Shown here: positions 35,305 through 44,229 of the stretch, one piece after another
How positions within the stretch are numbered: the stretch's first letter is position 1
Layout: each line of letters opens with the position of its first letter
NCBI GenBank assembly: GCA_002726005.1
Contig: PBRS01000045.1
Span: 1-61,093 of the forward strand
Length of the DNA: 61,093 nt
Reading direction: 5' to 3'
Source: Rhodobiaceae bacterium
GTDB taxonomy: Bacteria > Pseudomonadota > Alphaproteobacteria > MED-G09
The notes under the pieces: generated by a model
The model's database searches: none
Seen by the model: only the letters and a program-made list of their open reading frames with translations
What the model was told of the DNA's origin: nothing
Program-made: the position numbers and the translations under genes

Positions 35305-36680
35305 GATTCTATAGGAATTTCAATCAATATAATCAACCCTGAAGGCTTAGCATTTATTAATTTTAAAGTACCTTCATGGAATTTAACAGCTGAACTAACA
35401 AGATTTAAACCCAATCCAGAACCTTTTAAACTTCTACTAGAATCAAGTCTCACAAATCTCTCTAATACTTTATCTTTGTCCGCATCTCTAATTCCAATAC
35501 CATTATCGCTTACCCATAAAGATAAAAGGTTTTCATTTTGTTTTGCTCCAACATTTATAGATGGATTATCATTTGAGCAACCATAATTAATAGCATTTTC
35601 AATTAAATTGGCTAAAGCCTGAGAGAGTAAATTATAATTGCCATTAATAATAATATCTTCATTAACTTCGTAATTTAATTTAATTCCATCTGAATCAGCA
35701 ATAGGTTCATATAACTCATGCATATTTAAAATTAATTCTTTTAGACTTACTTGGTTTCTGTCTAAATCTGATGTACCTGATTCAACTTTTGATATAGATA
35801 AAATCGAATTAAAAGTTTTAATCAAATTATCAGTTTCTACAAGCGCATCTTCAAATGATTTCTTATATTGATCTATATCTGGGTTTGACATTAATGTGAC
35901 TTCTAAATTTGTTCTAATTCTGTTTAGAGGAGTTCTTAAATCATGAGCAACATTATCAGAGACCTCTTTCATATTGCTCATTAGAGAGTCTAACCTATCT
36001 AACATTTCATTTAAATTAGATGATAATTGATTTAATTCATCTTTACCTTTTGTAGTTGGTAAGCGCTCTTTTAGATTGCCATCCATGATTTTTTTGCTAG
36101 TTTTATTTATATCTGAAATTCTTTTTAAAAAATTTCTACTTAGGATATAACCTCCAAATATTCCAAGAAAAATAATTATTAGAATTGACCATAAAGAGCT
36201 ATAAAGAAACCTCTCTTTCAGAATCTTTTCATCATTTACTACTCTCCCAACAATTAATCTTAAATTCCTGCGTGGAGTTATAAAATTTCTTCCTCTACCG
36301 TAATGAACCTTTTCAACTCCATTTTCATTTACTTGATATGCAAACTCTATCCATCCATCATCATTGATTTTAATATCTTTAGGCTCAGTCTTAATATTGC
36401 CTGCTATATAATTATTTTGTGAGTCATAAAGTCTATAAATATCAAGTGTTGCCCTAGATGTTTCACTTCTTATGTAATTTAAGAGACCTTGTTCCCTATA
36501 TCTTAAATAAATATTATTTAAATCCTCAACCTTCTCAATTATTTTTTGATCAGCCTCCAACTCAATATCTCTTGCTGTTGTAAAGAACAAAAACATCAGA
36601 ACAAGTCCAACTGACAACCCTAAAAGCATTGTATAGATAAAAATTAGTCTAAAACTAGCTAAATTAAATGGATTATTCAT
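35301..36680 (-). CDS. Two-component sensor histidine kinase
   Basis: A 459-residue membrane kinase. TM1 spans about 11-34 and TM2 about 160-181, with a 125-residue periplasmic sensor region between them, then a HAMP linker (182-235). The phosphoacceptor is His246 in VAHDLRTPLNR. The ATPase domain shows the N box NLIENAINYG, G1 box DNGIGI and G2 box GSGLGLNLV. It overlaps the response-regulator gene by 8 bases and is translated after it. The signal sensed is unknown; the periplasmic domain has no recognised fold. Confidence 0.94.
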   Translation of the reverse strand: MNNPFNLASFRLIFIYTMLLGLSVGLVLMFLFFTTARDIELEADQKIIEKVEDLNNIYLRYREQGLLNYIRSETSRATLDIYRLYDSQNNYIAGNIKTEPKDIKINDDGWIEFAYQVNENGVEKVHYGRGRNFITPRRNLRLIVGRVVNDEKILKERFLYSSLWSILIIIFLGIFGGYILSRNFLKRISDINKTSKKIMDGNLKERLPTTKGKDELNQLSSNLNEMLDRLDSLMSNMKEVSDNVAHDLRTPLNRIRTNLEVTLMSNPDIDQYKKSFEDALVETDNLIKTFNSILSISKVESGTSDLDRNQVSLKELILNMHELYEPIADSDGIKLNYEVNEDIIINGNYNLLSQALANLIENAINYGCSNDNPSINVGAKQNENLLSLWVSDNGIGIRDADKDKVLERFVRLDSSRSLKGSGLGLNLVSSAVKFHEGTLKLINAKPSGLIILIEIPIES

Positions 36681-37353
36681 CGTATCTTAAAGCATACCCA
36701 GCACCACGCTCAGTGAAGAGCATTTGCTTCCCTTTAAAAGGTTTATCTATTTTTGAGCGTAATCTGGATATATGAACATCAATAACATTTGTTTGAGGAT
36801 CAAAATGATATTCCCAAACGCCCTCTAAGAGCATAGTCCTTGTAACAACTTGATTGGGCCTTCTAAGTAAAAATTCCAAGAGTTTATATTCCCTAGGCTG
36901 TAAATCAATAATTTGCCCCTCCCTTTCAACTCTTCTACTTAACAAATCAAGTTTTAAATCACCTAACTCAAGCAAACTATTGTTATTCTCATGTTGATTT
37001 CTTCTTATTACAGCATCTAAACGGGCTAATAATTCTGAAAAGGAAAACGGTTTCGCTAGATAGTCATCTGCGCCATATTTAAGACCCTTTACACGCTCAT
37101 CTACTTCGCCTAAGGCAGAAAGAATAATTATTGGTATATCTGAATTTTTTTCCCTAATTTTAGTAATTAAAGTTAAACCATCTAATTCTGGAAGCATCCT
37201 ATCGACAATTAATGCATCAAAATTTGAGTCAAAAGCCATAAACAGACCTTCTTTTCCGTCACTAGCCCTATCTACTACATGACCACTTTCTTTGAGACCC
37301 TTTATTAAATAAGATGCAGTCTCATTATCGTCTTCTACAAGCAATATATGCAT
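36673..37353 (-). CDS. OmpR/PhoB-family response regulator
   Basis: A 226-residue transcription factor. The receiver domain has the acidic pair EDD (7-9), phosphoacceptor Asp51 in LIVDRMLPELDG and Lys101 in YLAKPFSF. The winged-helix domain follows from about 128, with LQPREYKLLEFLLRRPNQVVTR and NVIDVHISRLRSKID. AGGAG lies six bases before the ATG. It is first in a two-gene operon with the kinase. The structured intergenic region to its right (37408-37460) may be a target, but OmpR-type regulators normally bind direct rather than inverted repeats. Confidence 0.95.
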   Translation of the reverse strand: MHILLVEDDNETASYLIKGLKESGHVVDRASDGKEGLFMAFDSNFDALIVDRMLPELDGLTLITKIREKNSDIPIIILSALGEVDERVKGLKYGADDYLAKPFSFSELLARLDAVIRRNQHENNNSLLELGDLKLDLLSRRVEREGQIIDLQPREYKLLEFLLRRPNQVVTRTMLLEGVWEYHFDPQTNVIDVHISRLRSKIDKPFKGKQMLFTERGAGYALRYDE

Positions 37354-37407
37354 AAATTACTCCTCTTGTAAGAATAATTCAATTTAACCAATTATGTCAT
37401 TATTTTA

Positions 37408-37460
37408 ATTTGGCCTCATCTATATGATGGGGGAGGCTTCTAATATAGATGTGGCCAAAT
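37408..37460. promoter_or_regulatory. Long near-perfect inverted repeat with a competing inner hairpin, between regulator and CoA-transferase
   Basis: ATTTGGCCTCATCTATAT (37408-37425) pairs with ATATAGATGTGGCCAAAT (37443-37460) at 17 of 18 positions, leaving a 17-base spacer rich in G. Part of the left arm, GCCTCATC (37413-37420), can instead pair with GATG...GAGGC in the spacer (37426-37437), so the two structures exclude each other. On the plus strand the long stem is followed by a short T-run. This could be a transcription attenuator or a large operator; position alone cannot decide. Confidence 0.55.
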
Positions 37461-37550
37461 ATTTTTCAATCAAACCATTATCTAATAGTTTCTTTTACCA
37501 GAACATTTCTTTAATATTAATTTTTTTTAATGTTCATAAAGGAGTTTAAG

Positions 37551-38735
37551 TTGAATATTTTAAATGGAATTAGAGTTTTAGATTTTGGAAGGTATATTGC
37601 TGGTCCTTATTGTGCTGCGCTTCTAGGAGATCTAGGTGCGGAAGTTATAAGGGTTGAAAGAATTGATGGATCCGAAGATAGATATATACATCCTATAGGA
37701 AACCCCAATGGCGAAGGTGCCATGTTCATGCAAATGAATAGAAATAAAAAAGGATTAACATTAAATCCTACAAAGGATGGATCTCAAGAAATAGTTAAAA
37801 AGCTCATTGAATCAGCAGATGTCGTAGTAGCTAATCTTCCTCCTCAAACCCTAAAAAGAATGGGTATAGATTATGAAACTATCAAAAAATATAATGATAA
37901 AATAATACTAACCACTGTTTCTGCTTTTGGTCATGGTGGACCATATTCTGAAAGGGTTGGATTTGATGGTGTTGGTCAGGCTATGTCCGGAGCAACGCAT
38001 TTAACCGGCTATGAAGATGAACCAATAAAAGCCTATTCTCCTTATGTTGATTATGGAACTGCATCACTTACAGCTATGGGTACCCTGGCTGCAATTATTG
38101 ACAGAGAAAAAACCGGTAGAGGGCAAGTTGTTGAAGGAGCTCTTTTTGCTACATCTCTAGCATTCATGAATACTCATCTCATCGAAGAGGCTATAACAAA
38201 TAAAAACAGAAAAGCAATTGGAAATAAAAGTCCTTATGCAGGACCTGTAGATATAGTTAAAACAAAAGATGGATGGATTGTTGTCCAAGTTCTTGGGGAG
38301 CCATTGTTTAAAAGATGGGCAAAACTAGTAGAAGCGGAAGATTTTCTTGATGATGATAGATTTTCTACTGATATCAAAAGAGGAGAAAACTCTCAAATTC
38401 TAAGTGATAAAACTCAAGATTGGTGCAAAGATTTATCATCAAAAGATGCTCTAAATTTACTTTCTGAAGCCCAGGTGCCTGCTGGGCCAGTTAATAATTT
38501 AGCTGATGTTTTAAAAGATGAGCATGTTGATCAGATGAATTTTTTTCAAGAAGTAGAATATCCAGGATTAAATAAACCTGCGCCAGTTATGGGATTACCG
38601 ATAAACCTCTCAAATTCAGAAAATAAAATTAAAAAGAGACCTCCAACTCTAGGTGAAGATACAAATCAAATTCTAACTGAACTAGGTTTCTCTGAAGAGG
38701 AAATTAATATATTTAGAGATAAACGAATTATTTAA
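37551..38735 (+). CDS. Family III CoA-transferase (CaiB/BaiF type)
   Basis: Moves CoA between carboxylic acids. A 394-residue protein beginning with the typical LNGIRVLDFGRYIAGPYCAALLGDLGAEVIRVE, then the MQMNRNKKGLTLN and PPQTLKRMGIDYE blocks; the catalytic Asp expected near GVGQAMSGATHLTGYEDEP is plausible but not proven. The TTG at 37551 was chosen because AAAGGAG lies six bases upstream and homologues begin here; an ATG at 37530 would precede the ribosome binding site. The upstream region also has GAACATT (37501) pairing with AATGTTC (37529). The donor and acceptor acids are unknown. Confidence 0.9.
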   Translation: MNILNGIRVLDFGRYIAGPYCAALLGDLGAEVIRVERIDGSEDRYIHPIGNPNGEGAMFMQMNRNKKGLTLNPTKDGSQEIVKKLIESADVVVANLPPQTLKRMGIDYETIKKYNDKIILTTVSAFGHGGPYSERVGFDGVGQAMSGATHLTGYEDEPIKAYSPYVDYGTASLTAMGTLAAIIDREKTGRGQVVEGALFATSLAFMNTHLIEEAITNKNRKAIGNKSPYAGPVDIVKTKDGWIVVQVLGEPLFKRWAKLVEAEDFLDDDRFSTDIKRGENSQILSDKTQDWCKDLSSKDALNLLSEAQVPAGPVNNLADVLKDEHVDQMNFFQEVEYPGLNKPAPVMGLPINLSNSENKIKKRPPTLGEDTNQILTELGFSEEEINIFRDKRII

Positions 38736-39427
38736 AACCCTATAAAGTCTGTAAAATCTTCAATATCTACTCTTTTACTCCTAAATGTATTTATTGGGTC
38801 ATCTTCATCAGCGTAACCAATACCCATTCCACAAAATAGCATTAATTCTTCAGGTATATTTAAGAATTTATTTACGGTTTTATACCAAATTGCCCACGCC
38901 TCTTGTGGTGCTGTATGCAAGCCCTCTTCTCTTGCTAAAAGCATAATTGATTGCATAAACATTCCTAAATCTGACCATTGACCTTCTTGCATCTGCCTGT
39001 CGATTGCAAAAAATATTGCTACAGGAGCGCCAAAAAATTCAAAATTTCTTTTAAATTGATTAAGCCTTCCAGCTTTATCTTCTTTAGGTATATTCAAAAC
39101 ATCATACATAGACCTTCCGACTTCCCTTCGTCTTGACTCATATGGCTCTTTCAGATTTGGTGGATAAATATTATATTCTGTTCCTTCTCCCATAGGATTT
39201 TCTTTAATTTTATTGGCAACATCTTCAATAAAATCTTTTAGAGGATTTCCTGAGACTACCCATATTTTCCATGGTTGAAGATTCCCGCCTGAGGGGGCTC
39301 TTTTAGCTTTTTCTAAAAGATCAATAATTACTCTCTTTTCTGGAACTTTGTTGGTGAAAGCCCTACATGTCAAACGAGTATCTAAAGCTTCACTAACTGT
39401 AGACGCTTTTTTAGATAATTTTTTCAT
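38732..39427 (-). CDS. Nitroreductase family flavoprotein
   Basis: A 231-residue FMN-dependent NAD(P)H oxidoreductase. The FMN-binding start RLTCRAFTNKVPEKR and RAPSGGNLQPWKIWVV (about 50-65) and the later LGMFMQSIMLLAREEGLHTAPQ block are typical. The enzyme family reduces nitroaromatics, quinones or flavins, and some members do other redox chemistry. It is last in the minus-strand operon with the ABC transporter and the VOC protein, four bases from the permease gene, so it probably modifies the imported compound. Its stop interlocks with the convergent CoA-transferase stop in TTAA. Confidence 0.9.
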   Translation of the reverse strand: MKKLSKKASTVSEALDTRLTCRAFTNKVPEKRVIIDLLEKAKRAPSGGNLQPWKIWVVSGNPLKDFIEDVANKIKENPMGEGTEYNIYPPNLKEPYESRRREVGRSMYDVLNIPKEDKAGRLNQFKRNFEFFGAPVAIFFAIDRQMQEGQWSDLGMFMQSIMLLAREEGLHTAPQEAWAIWYKTVNKFLNIPEELMLFCGMGIGYADEDDPINTFRSKRVDIEDFTDFIGF

Positions 39428-39430
39428 CTT

Positions 39431-40216
39431 TTAACTTTCATTTTCTTTTACGCTTTGATGCCAACGCCTCAAAATACTATATTCTATGGTAGACATTAAT
39501 AAAAATAGAAATATTCCAGATAATACAAGCAATATTAAGGCGGAAAATAGCTTAGCTATATCTAATCTGTTACCAGATTCAATAATAATCCAAGATAAAC
39601 CAGCAGATGAGCCAGTGCCAGCTACAAATTCTGCTACAACAGTTCCAATTAATGCCAAACCTATTGAAGTCTTCATCCCAGTTAAAATATAAGGTGTTGC
39701 ATAAGGTAAATTCAATTTCATTAAAGTTTGCCACTTTGAGGCTCTATTAATAAGAAACAGTTCTTTTAAATTTTTATCAACTGAACGAAAACCTAAATTA
39801 GTATTTGCTAGTACAGGAAAAAAGGCAACAATTACTGATAAAATTAGTATTGCCATTTCAGCATTATCAAGACCTACCCATATTATAATTAATGGTGCAA
39901 TTGCAACAACAGGGGTCACTTGAAAGATTACTGTAATTGGATAAAGAGAGATTTCTAAAATCTTTGATAAGGAAAAAATTATAGCTAAACCTATAGCTAT
40001 AAGTGTAGCAATTAAAAATGCAAATAATGTAATTTTAAGTGTATTTAATGTTGCTAGTAGTAATTCCCTTAAATTATCATTTAAAGAGAGAAAAATATCT
40101 GTTGGAGCTGGTAAAATATAGAGTTGTATAGAAAATAAATTAACTAGAAGCTCCCATATTATAAAAATAATACTTAGAGCTATTATTGGAGAAAAATAAG
40201 TAGATAATTTATTCAT
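39431..40216 (-). CDS. ABC transporter permease (NitT/TauT type, SsuC/ThiX-like)
   Basis: A 261-residue inner-membrane protein with about six hydrophobic segments. The BPD_transp_1 EAA-type loop is near residues 145-175 (NLKELFLINRASKWQTLMKLNLPYATPYIL). Homologous permeases import sulfonates, nitrate, taurine or thiamine precursors. It overlaps the ATPase gene by 8 bases and precedes the nitroreductase. It forms the channel of the importer with the substrate-binding protein at 40937-41932. Confidence 0.91.
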   Translation of the reverse strand: MNKLSTYFSPIIALSIIFIIWELLVNLFSIQLYILPAPTDIFLSLNDNLRELLLATLNTLKITLFAFLIATLIAIGLAIIFSLSKILEISLYPITVIFQVTPVVAIAPLIIIWVGLDNAEMAILILSVIVAFFPVLANTNLGFRSVDKNLKELFLINRASKWQTLMKLNLPYATPYILTGMKTSIGLALIGTVVAEFVAGTGSSAGLSWIIIESGNRLDIAKLFSALILLVLSGIFLFLLMSTIEYSILRRWHQSVKENES

Positions 40217-40934
40217 TATTTACTCCACTTTTTAATTTTTCAAAAATTTCACTATTTATAGTTTGGAATTCTTTACTTCCTATAAATTCTTCTTTTGAAT
40301 TGTATTGACTAATATTTTTTTCGTACACTAACTTGCCCGGCCCAGATGAAAGAACGAGCACTCTTTGAGATAAATAAATTGCCTCAGATACAGAATGAGT
40401 CACAAACAATACAGTAAACTTTTCTTTTTCCCATATTTCTAGAAGATCATCCTCAAGTTTCCTTCTTGTGATCTCATCTAAGGCTGCAAAAGGTTCATCA
40501 AGCAATAAAAGATTACATCCATTGATGAGTGAACGAGCGATAGAAACTCTCATCATTTGGCCACCGGATAATTCATTAGGGTAACTCTTTTCTTTGTCTT
40601 TTAAACCTACTCTCGCTAGCCACATTAAAGCTTCTTCCCTTGAAGATTTCTTCTTATTTAATTCTAGAGGCAAAGTGACGTTCTCCAGAACAGTACGCCA
40701 TGGCATTAATGTTGGGTTTTGAAAGACAAACCCAATTGATAAATCTTTATGAGAGGTATAATCCACAAGACCTTTAGTAGGCTTCGCTAAATTTGATGCT
40801 AATCTTAATAATGTAGACTTTCCGCATCCCGATGGACCTAAAATTGATACAAATTCTCCAGAATCTATTTTTAGATTTATATCGGAAAGAACATCCTTAT
40901 CAAATTTCATATGAACATTAGAAAAATTTAACAT
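40209..40934 (-). CDS. ABC transporter ATP-binding protein (NitT/TauT type)
   Basis: A 241-residue ATPase of the nitrate/sulfonate/taurine group. Walker A GPSGCGKST is at 33-41, the signature ELSGGQMMRVSIARSL near 122-137, Walker B LLLLDEPFAALDE near 143-155 and the switch His in FVTHSVSEA. It lies two bases after the binding-protein gene and overlaps the permease gene. It powers import of an unidentified ligand. Confidence 0.94.
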   Translation of the reverse strand: MLNFSNVHMKFDKDVLSDINLKIDSGEFVSILGPSGCGKSTLLRLASNLAKPTKGLVDYTSHKDLSIGFVFQNPTLMPWRTVLENVTLPLELNKKKSSREEALMWLARVGLKDKEKSYPNELSGGQMMRVSIARSLINGCNLLLLDEPFAALDEITRRKLEDDLLEIWEKEKFTVLFVTHSVSEAIYLSQRVLVLSSGPGKLVYEKNISQYNSKEEFIGSKEFQTINSEIFEKLKSGVNNE

Positions 40935-40936
40935 GT

Positions 40937-41932
40937 TTATCTTCTATTAATAAATTCAAGGGAGTATGAGTCTTTCCAGTTAAGCTCTTTATTATAAACA
41001 TTATAATCTGACATTGTTTTAAAGAATTCTTCCCATCTTTTATTTTCCATCAAACCTATATCTATATACCCATCCATACTTGAAATTAAATTATATTCTC
41101 TGATTTTATCAATCGCTTGAGAAATAATTTCATTTGTCATTTCTTTATTTTCTTTAAGAATAAGTTCATTGCCAGCATCCGGGTTTTCATAAATATATTT
41201 CCTCCAGCCTAAAATACTTGCCTCGACAAAAGCCCTTACAACTTCTGGTTTTCTCTCAATTATATCATTCCTAGCTAGAATCATTGCTCCATATCCTGGA
41301 AAACCATAATCAGATAAGAGAAATATATTTGGCGCCATACCTAATTCCTTTTCTACAAGATAAGGTTCTGATGTTAAATAGCCTTGCAATATTGCTTCTT
41401 GATTAACTAAAAAAGGAGCCAAACTAAAAGTTTTTCTTCTTATTTGTTTATCGTTAAATAAATATTTTGATTTTAACCAAACCCAAAAAGCACCAATACT
41501 ATTCTCAGAAATCATGATTGGTTTATCTACCATTTCATTTAAACTCTCAATAGAAGAAGAGTTATGCGTTATAATGACTTGTGGATCTTTTTGAAATGAA
41601 GCCATAACTGCTTTTGCTGGTATTCCATTACTAAGTATATTAAGAGGTACAAAGCTATTTGATCCAATGCCAAAATCTATTTCTTTAGCCGCAAGGAGTC
41701 TTGGAATATTAATACCAGCATTGCCTTGAATAATTTCAACATCTAAACCCCTCTCTTCATATAACCCAAGCGCCAAAGCATGGTAGAAACCACCCTGTTC
41801 TGCTTGAGCTCGCCAATCCGTTGCAAATTTAATCTTTATTAATTCTCTATTTTCTTCAGCAATAATTGAAACATGTATTGAATTCAAAAGTATTATTAAT
41901 GAAAAAGTAATTATTTTAAGAAATTTAATCAT
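40937..41932 (-). CDS. ABC transporter substrate-binding protein (NMT1/THI5-like)
   Basis: A periplasmic solute-binding protein of 331 residues with a signal peptide (about 1-25). The start of the mature part, IKFATDWRAQAEQGGFYHALALG (residue run split here: YEERGLDVEI), is the NMT1/THI5-like pattern, followed by LLAAKEIDFGIGSN and the hinge segment QKDPQVIITHNSS. Relatives bind hydroxymethylpyrimidine or formyl-aminopyrimidine, taurine, sulfonates or aromatic acids; the residues do not decide which. It overlaps the preceding VOC gene by 8 bases. No thiamine-pyrophosphate riboswitch is seen upstream. Confidence 0.88.
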   Translation of the reverse strand: MIKFLKIITFSLIILLNSIHVSIIAEENRELIKIKFATDWRAQAEQGGFYHALALGLYEERGLDVEIIQGNAGINIPRLLAAKEIDFGIGSNSFVPLNILSNGIPAKAVMASFQKDPQVIITHNSSSIESLNEMVDKPIMISENSIGAFWVWLKSKYLFNDKQIRRKTFSLAPFLVNQEAILQGYLTSEPYLVEKELGMAPNIFLLSDYGFPGYGAMILARNDIIERKPEVVRAFVEASILGWRKYIYENPDAGNELILKENKEMTNEIISQAIDKIREYNLISSMDGYIDIGLMENKRWEEFFKTMSDYNVYNKELNWKDSYSLEFINRR

Positions 41933-42755
41933 CTAAACCTATAATTATAGTTGGCATCTTTAAAGGTGCATTTCTTATTGTTGCAACGATTGTACCAGGC
42001 TTTCTTCCCTTTCTTATCTCAGAAAGCTCAAAATTAGAATCAATTAATCTTTTGTGACATTTAGAGATATTTTCACTATGCCACCCTATTCCTCCATAAG
42101 ATAAAGATTCAGAATCAGGATTTTCAATTACTTCTAGCGTAACACCGCCAATGCGAAAAAACATCATTCTTATATCCTTTTCGCCAAAATTAAAAACCTT
42201 ATCTAACGCCAGTCTAATTCCAAGTTTTTCAGTGAATAAATCTCTTAGATGTTCGATATCAGGAGTATAGATGATTATTTGATTAAACTTTGAAATAGTA
42301 TCATCTTCATAATTCCCTTTATCATTTAAAGCTGTGTCTTGATCAAAAACTAATAAATTTAAATCAGAAGGATTAGTCTTTTTCAGTGAGAAAAATCTAG
42401 ATTTTATATTTTTTTTATTTCTGAAATTGAAGTCAATTTCTTCAATATCACTTATATTTAAATTCATTTCTTTAAATTTTCTATGATCTTCAAAAATATC
42501 GTCAGATACAATTGATAAAGCTTGAATTCCATTATCCAGATTATGTTTTTTTAACTGCGAATAATAAAAAATATCTTCTTGGTTTTTGTTTTCGCATAGC
42601 TCAATAGATCCATTTTTTAAATTATGGCTATATATCTTTAAATCGCTATCGTTACCTATATCACTTGTGTCATGACCAAATAATTTATGAAACTGCTCAT
42701 GGCTTTCTTCAATATTTCCAGATGTAATTAGTATACTTTTAAAATGTGTAAGCAT
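41925..42755 (-). CDS. Two-domain VOC family protein, first gene of the ABC-nitroreductase operon
   Basis: A 276-residue protein made of two VOC halves. The first (about 3-135) starts THFKSILITSGNIEESHEQFHKLFG; the second (about 155-275) starts NQIIIYTPDIEHLRDLFTEKLG and contains MMFFRIGGVTLEVIENP and IGWHSENISKCHKRL. The second half is the better preserved and has His and Glu residues where metal ligands usually lie. It could be a lyase or dioxygenase-like enzyme or a binding protein. It is the first gene of a five-gene operon, so it probably acts on or binds the transported compound. Confidence 0.8.
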   Translation of the reverse strand: MLTHFKSILITSGNIEESHEQFHKLFGHDTSDIGNDSDLKIYSHNLKNGSIELCENKNQEDIFYYSQLKKHNLDNGIQALSIVSDDIFEDHRKFKEMNLNISDIEEIDFNFRNKKNIKSRFFSLKKTNPSDLNLLVFDQDTALNDKGNYEDDTISKFNQIIIYTPDIEHLRDLFTEKLGIRLALDKVFNFGEKDIRMMFFRIGGVTLEVIENPDSESLSYGGIGWHSENISKCHKRLIDSNFELSEIRKGRKPGTIVATIRNAPLKMPTIIIGLDD

Positions 42756-42771
42756 GTTTTTTTAAATCTAT

Positions 42772-42791
42772 AATTTAAATAAGTTTAAATT
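42772..42791. promoter_or_regulatory. AT-only inverted repeat between divergent VOC and dehydrogenase genes
   Basis: AATTTAAA-TAAG-TTTAAATT is a perfect 8-bp inverted repeat in the 63-base gap shared by the two divergent promoters. It is a candidate operator, but AT-only repeats arise easily by chance in this DNA. Confidence 0.2.
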
Positions 42792-42818
42792 AATTTTTAT
42801 AATGGTTAAAATTATAAC

Positions 42819-44225
42819 ATGAAGAACAATATCATCAAAAAAATTGAAGAGATAATAGGAAAAAAGAATGTATTGCTATCAAGTGAAGATAAAAGCAAAT
42901 ACCTTGTTGAGTGGAGAAATAGGTACCCCGGAAAAGCGCAGGCGATATTAAGACCAAAATCTACTAAAGAAATATCTTTGTTGCTTAAATTATTTAATAA
43001 AAATAATATTTCAGTTACCCCTCAAGGTGGGAATACTGGGCTTGTAGGTGGCCAAATAACATACAGCAGTAAAGATTTTATAGTTTCTTTAGAAAGAATG
43101 AAAAAACTATTATCTTTCAATAAGATAGATGAAACAATGGCTGTACAATCTGGTATGTTACTGTCTGAAATTCATACAATATGCGAGGAAAATGATATGT
43201 TATTTCCTCTTTCTTTAGCCTCGGAAGGAAGCTGCACAATAGGAGGTAACTTAGCTACAAATGCTGGAGGTGTAGGTGTTTTATATTATGGTAATACAAG
43301 GGAGTTAACTTTAGGGCTTGAGGTCGTTTTATCAGATGGAAGTATTATTAATCTTCTAAAAACATTAAAAAAAGACAATACTGGCTATTCTTTAAAGGAT
43401 CTATTTGTTGGATCAGAAGGAACATTAGGTATAATTACCGCTGCAAGCCTAAAGATATTTCCAAAGCCTAGGGAAAAATTTACTTTTTTGGCATCTTCAA
43501 AAAGTCCAAAAAAATCATTAGAATTTCTTAGAATGCTCCAAAAAAATACATCAACCCCATTAACCTCTTTTGAGATTATGAATAATAATTCTATCAATAC
43601 AGTTTTGAAAAATATCAACGGGGCTATATTGCCAATTTCTGAAGAGGCAGAATGGTATATATTGTTTGAATTTTCTTCTTATGAAAAAAATTTAGATGTT
43701 ATTGATAAAATTAATAAGATTGTAAATCTAGGTTTAGAGAAGAAAATAATATCAAATGCAGTTTTTGCTAACTCAAAAAAACAATCAAAGCAAATTTGGA
43801 ATTTAAGGGAGAACATATCTGAGGCTCAGAAAAAAGATGGAGCAAGCATAAAAAATGACATATCTGTTCCTATTTTTGCAGTGGATGAATTTATCAGAAA
43901 AGCAGATTTAATAGTTTCAAAAGAAATTCCAAATGCTAAAAAGATTACTTTTGGTCATTTAGGGGATGGAAATATTCATTATAATATTGGTCAACCAGAA
44001 AATATAAGCCATGATAGTTTTTTTAAGTTAGAAAAACCGCTTAGAAAAAAACTTCTATCTCTAATAGTTAAAATGGAAGGCTCTTTTAGCGCCGAGCATG
44101 GTATTGGTATCGTTAGAAAAAAAGATGCTCTAAAAATTAAAGGTGATGAAATAAAAGTTATGAAAAGCATTAAAAGATCACTTGATCCAAAAAATATTCT
44201 TAACCCTGGTAAGATTTTTGATTAG
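42819..44225 (+). CDS. FAD-linked 2-hydroxyacid dehydrogenase (GlcD / D-2-hydroxyglutarate or D-lactate type)
   Basis: A 468-residue flavoprotein oxidising a 2-hydroxyacid to a 2-oxoacid. The PCMH-type FAD-binding segment is TPQGGNTGLVGGQI (about 67-80), with GSCTIGGNLATNAGG following. The FAD_linked_oxidase_C domain has FGHLGDGNIHYNI and SAEHGIGIVRKKD. Both halves are complete. It resembles D-2-hydroxyglutarate dehydrogenase, glycolate oxidase GlcD and D-lactate dehydrogenase, and the sequence does not choose between them. It is divergent from the VOC operon and convergent with the Lrp-type gene. Confidence 0.92.
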   Translation: MKNNIIKKIEEIIGKKNVLLSSEDKSKYLVEWRNRYPGKAQAILRPKSTKEISLLLKLFNKNNISVTPQGGNTGLVGGQITYSSKDFIVSLERMKKLLSFNKIDETMAVQSGMLLSEIHTICEENDMLFPLSLASEGSCTIGGNLATNAGGVGVLYYGNTRELTLGLEVVLSDGSIINLLKTLKKDNTGYSLKDLFVGSEGTLGIITAASLKIFPKPREKFTFLASSKSPKKSLEFLRMLQKNTSTPLTSFEIMNNNSINTVLKNINGAILPISEEAEWYILFEFSSYEKNLDVIDKINKIVNLGLEKKIISNAVFANSKKQSKQIWNLRENISEAQKKDGASIKNDISVPIFAVDEFIRKADLIVSKEIPNAKKITFGHLGDGNIHYNIGQPENISHDSFFKLEKPLRKKLLSLIVKMEGSFSAEHGIGIVRKKDALKIKGDEIKVMKSIKRSLDPKNILNPGKIFD

Positions 44226-44229
44226 ATTT

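Noticed and set aside
40937-42818. A thiamine role and TPP riboswitch for the NMT1/THI5-like transporter
   Set aside because: The 63-base upstream gap is too short and shows no TPP riboswitch-like sequence, and no thiamine genes are near; the ligand is left open.
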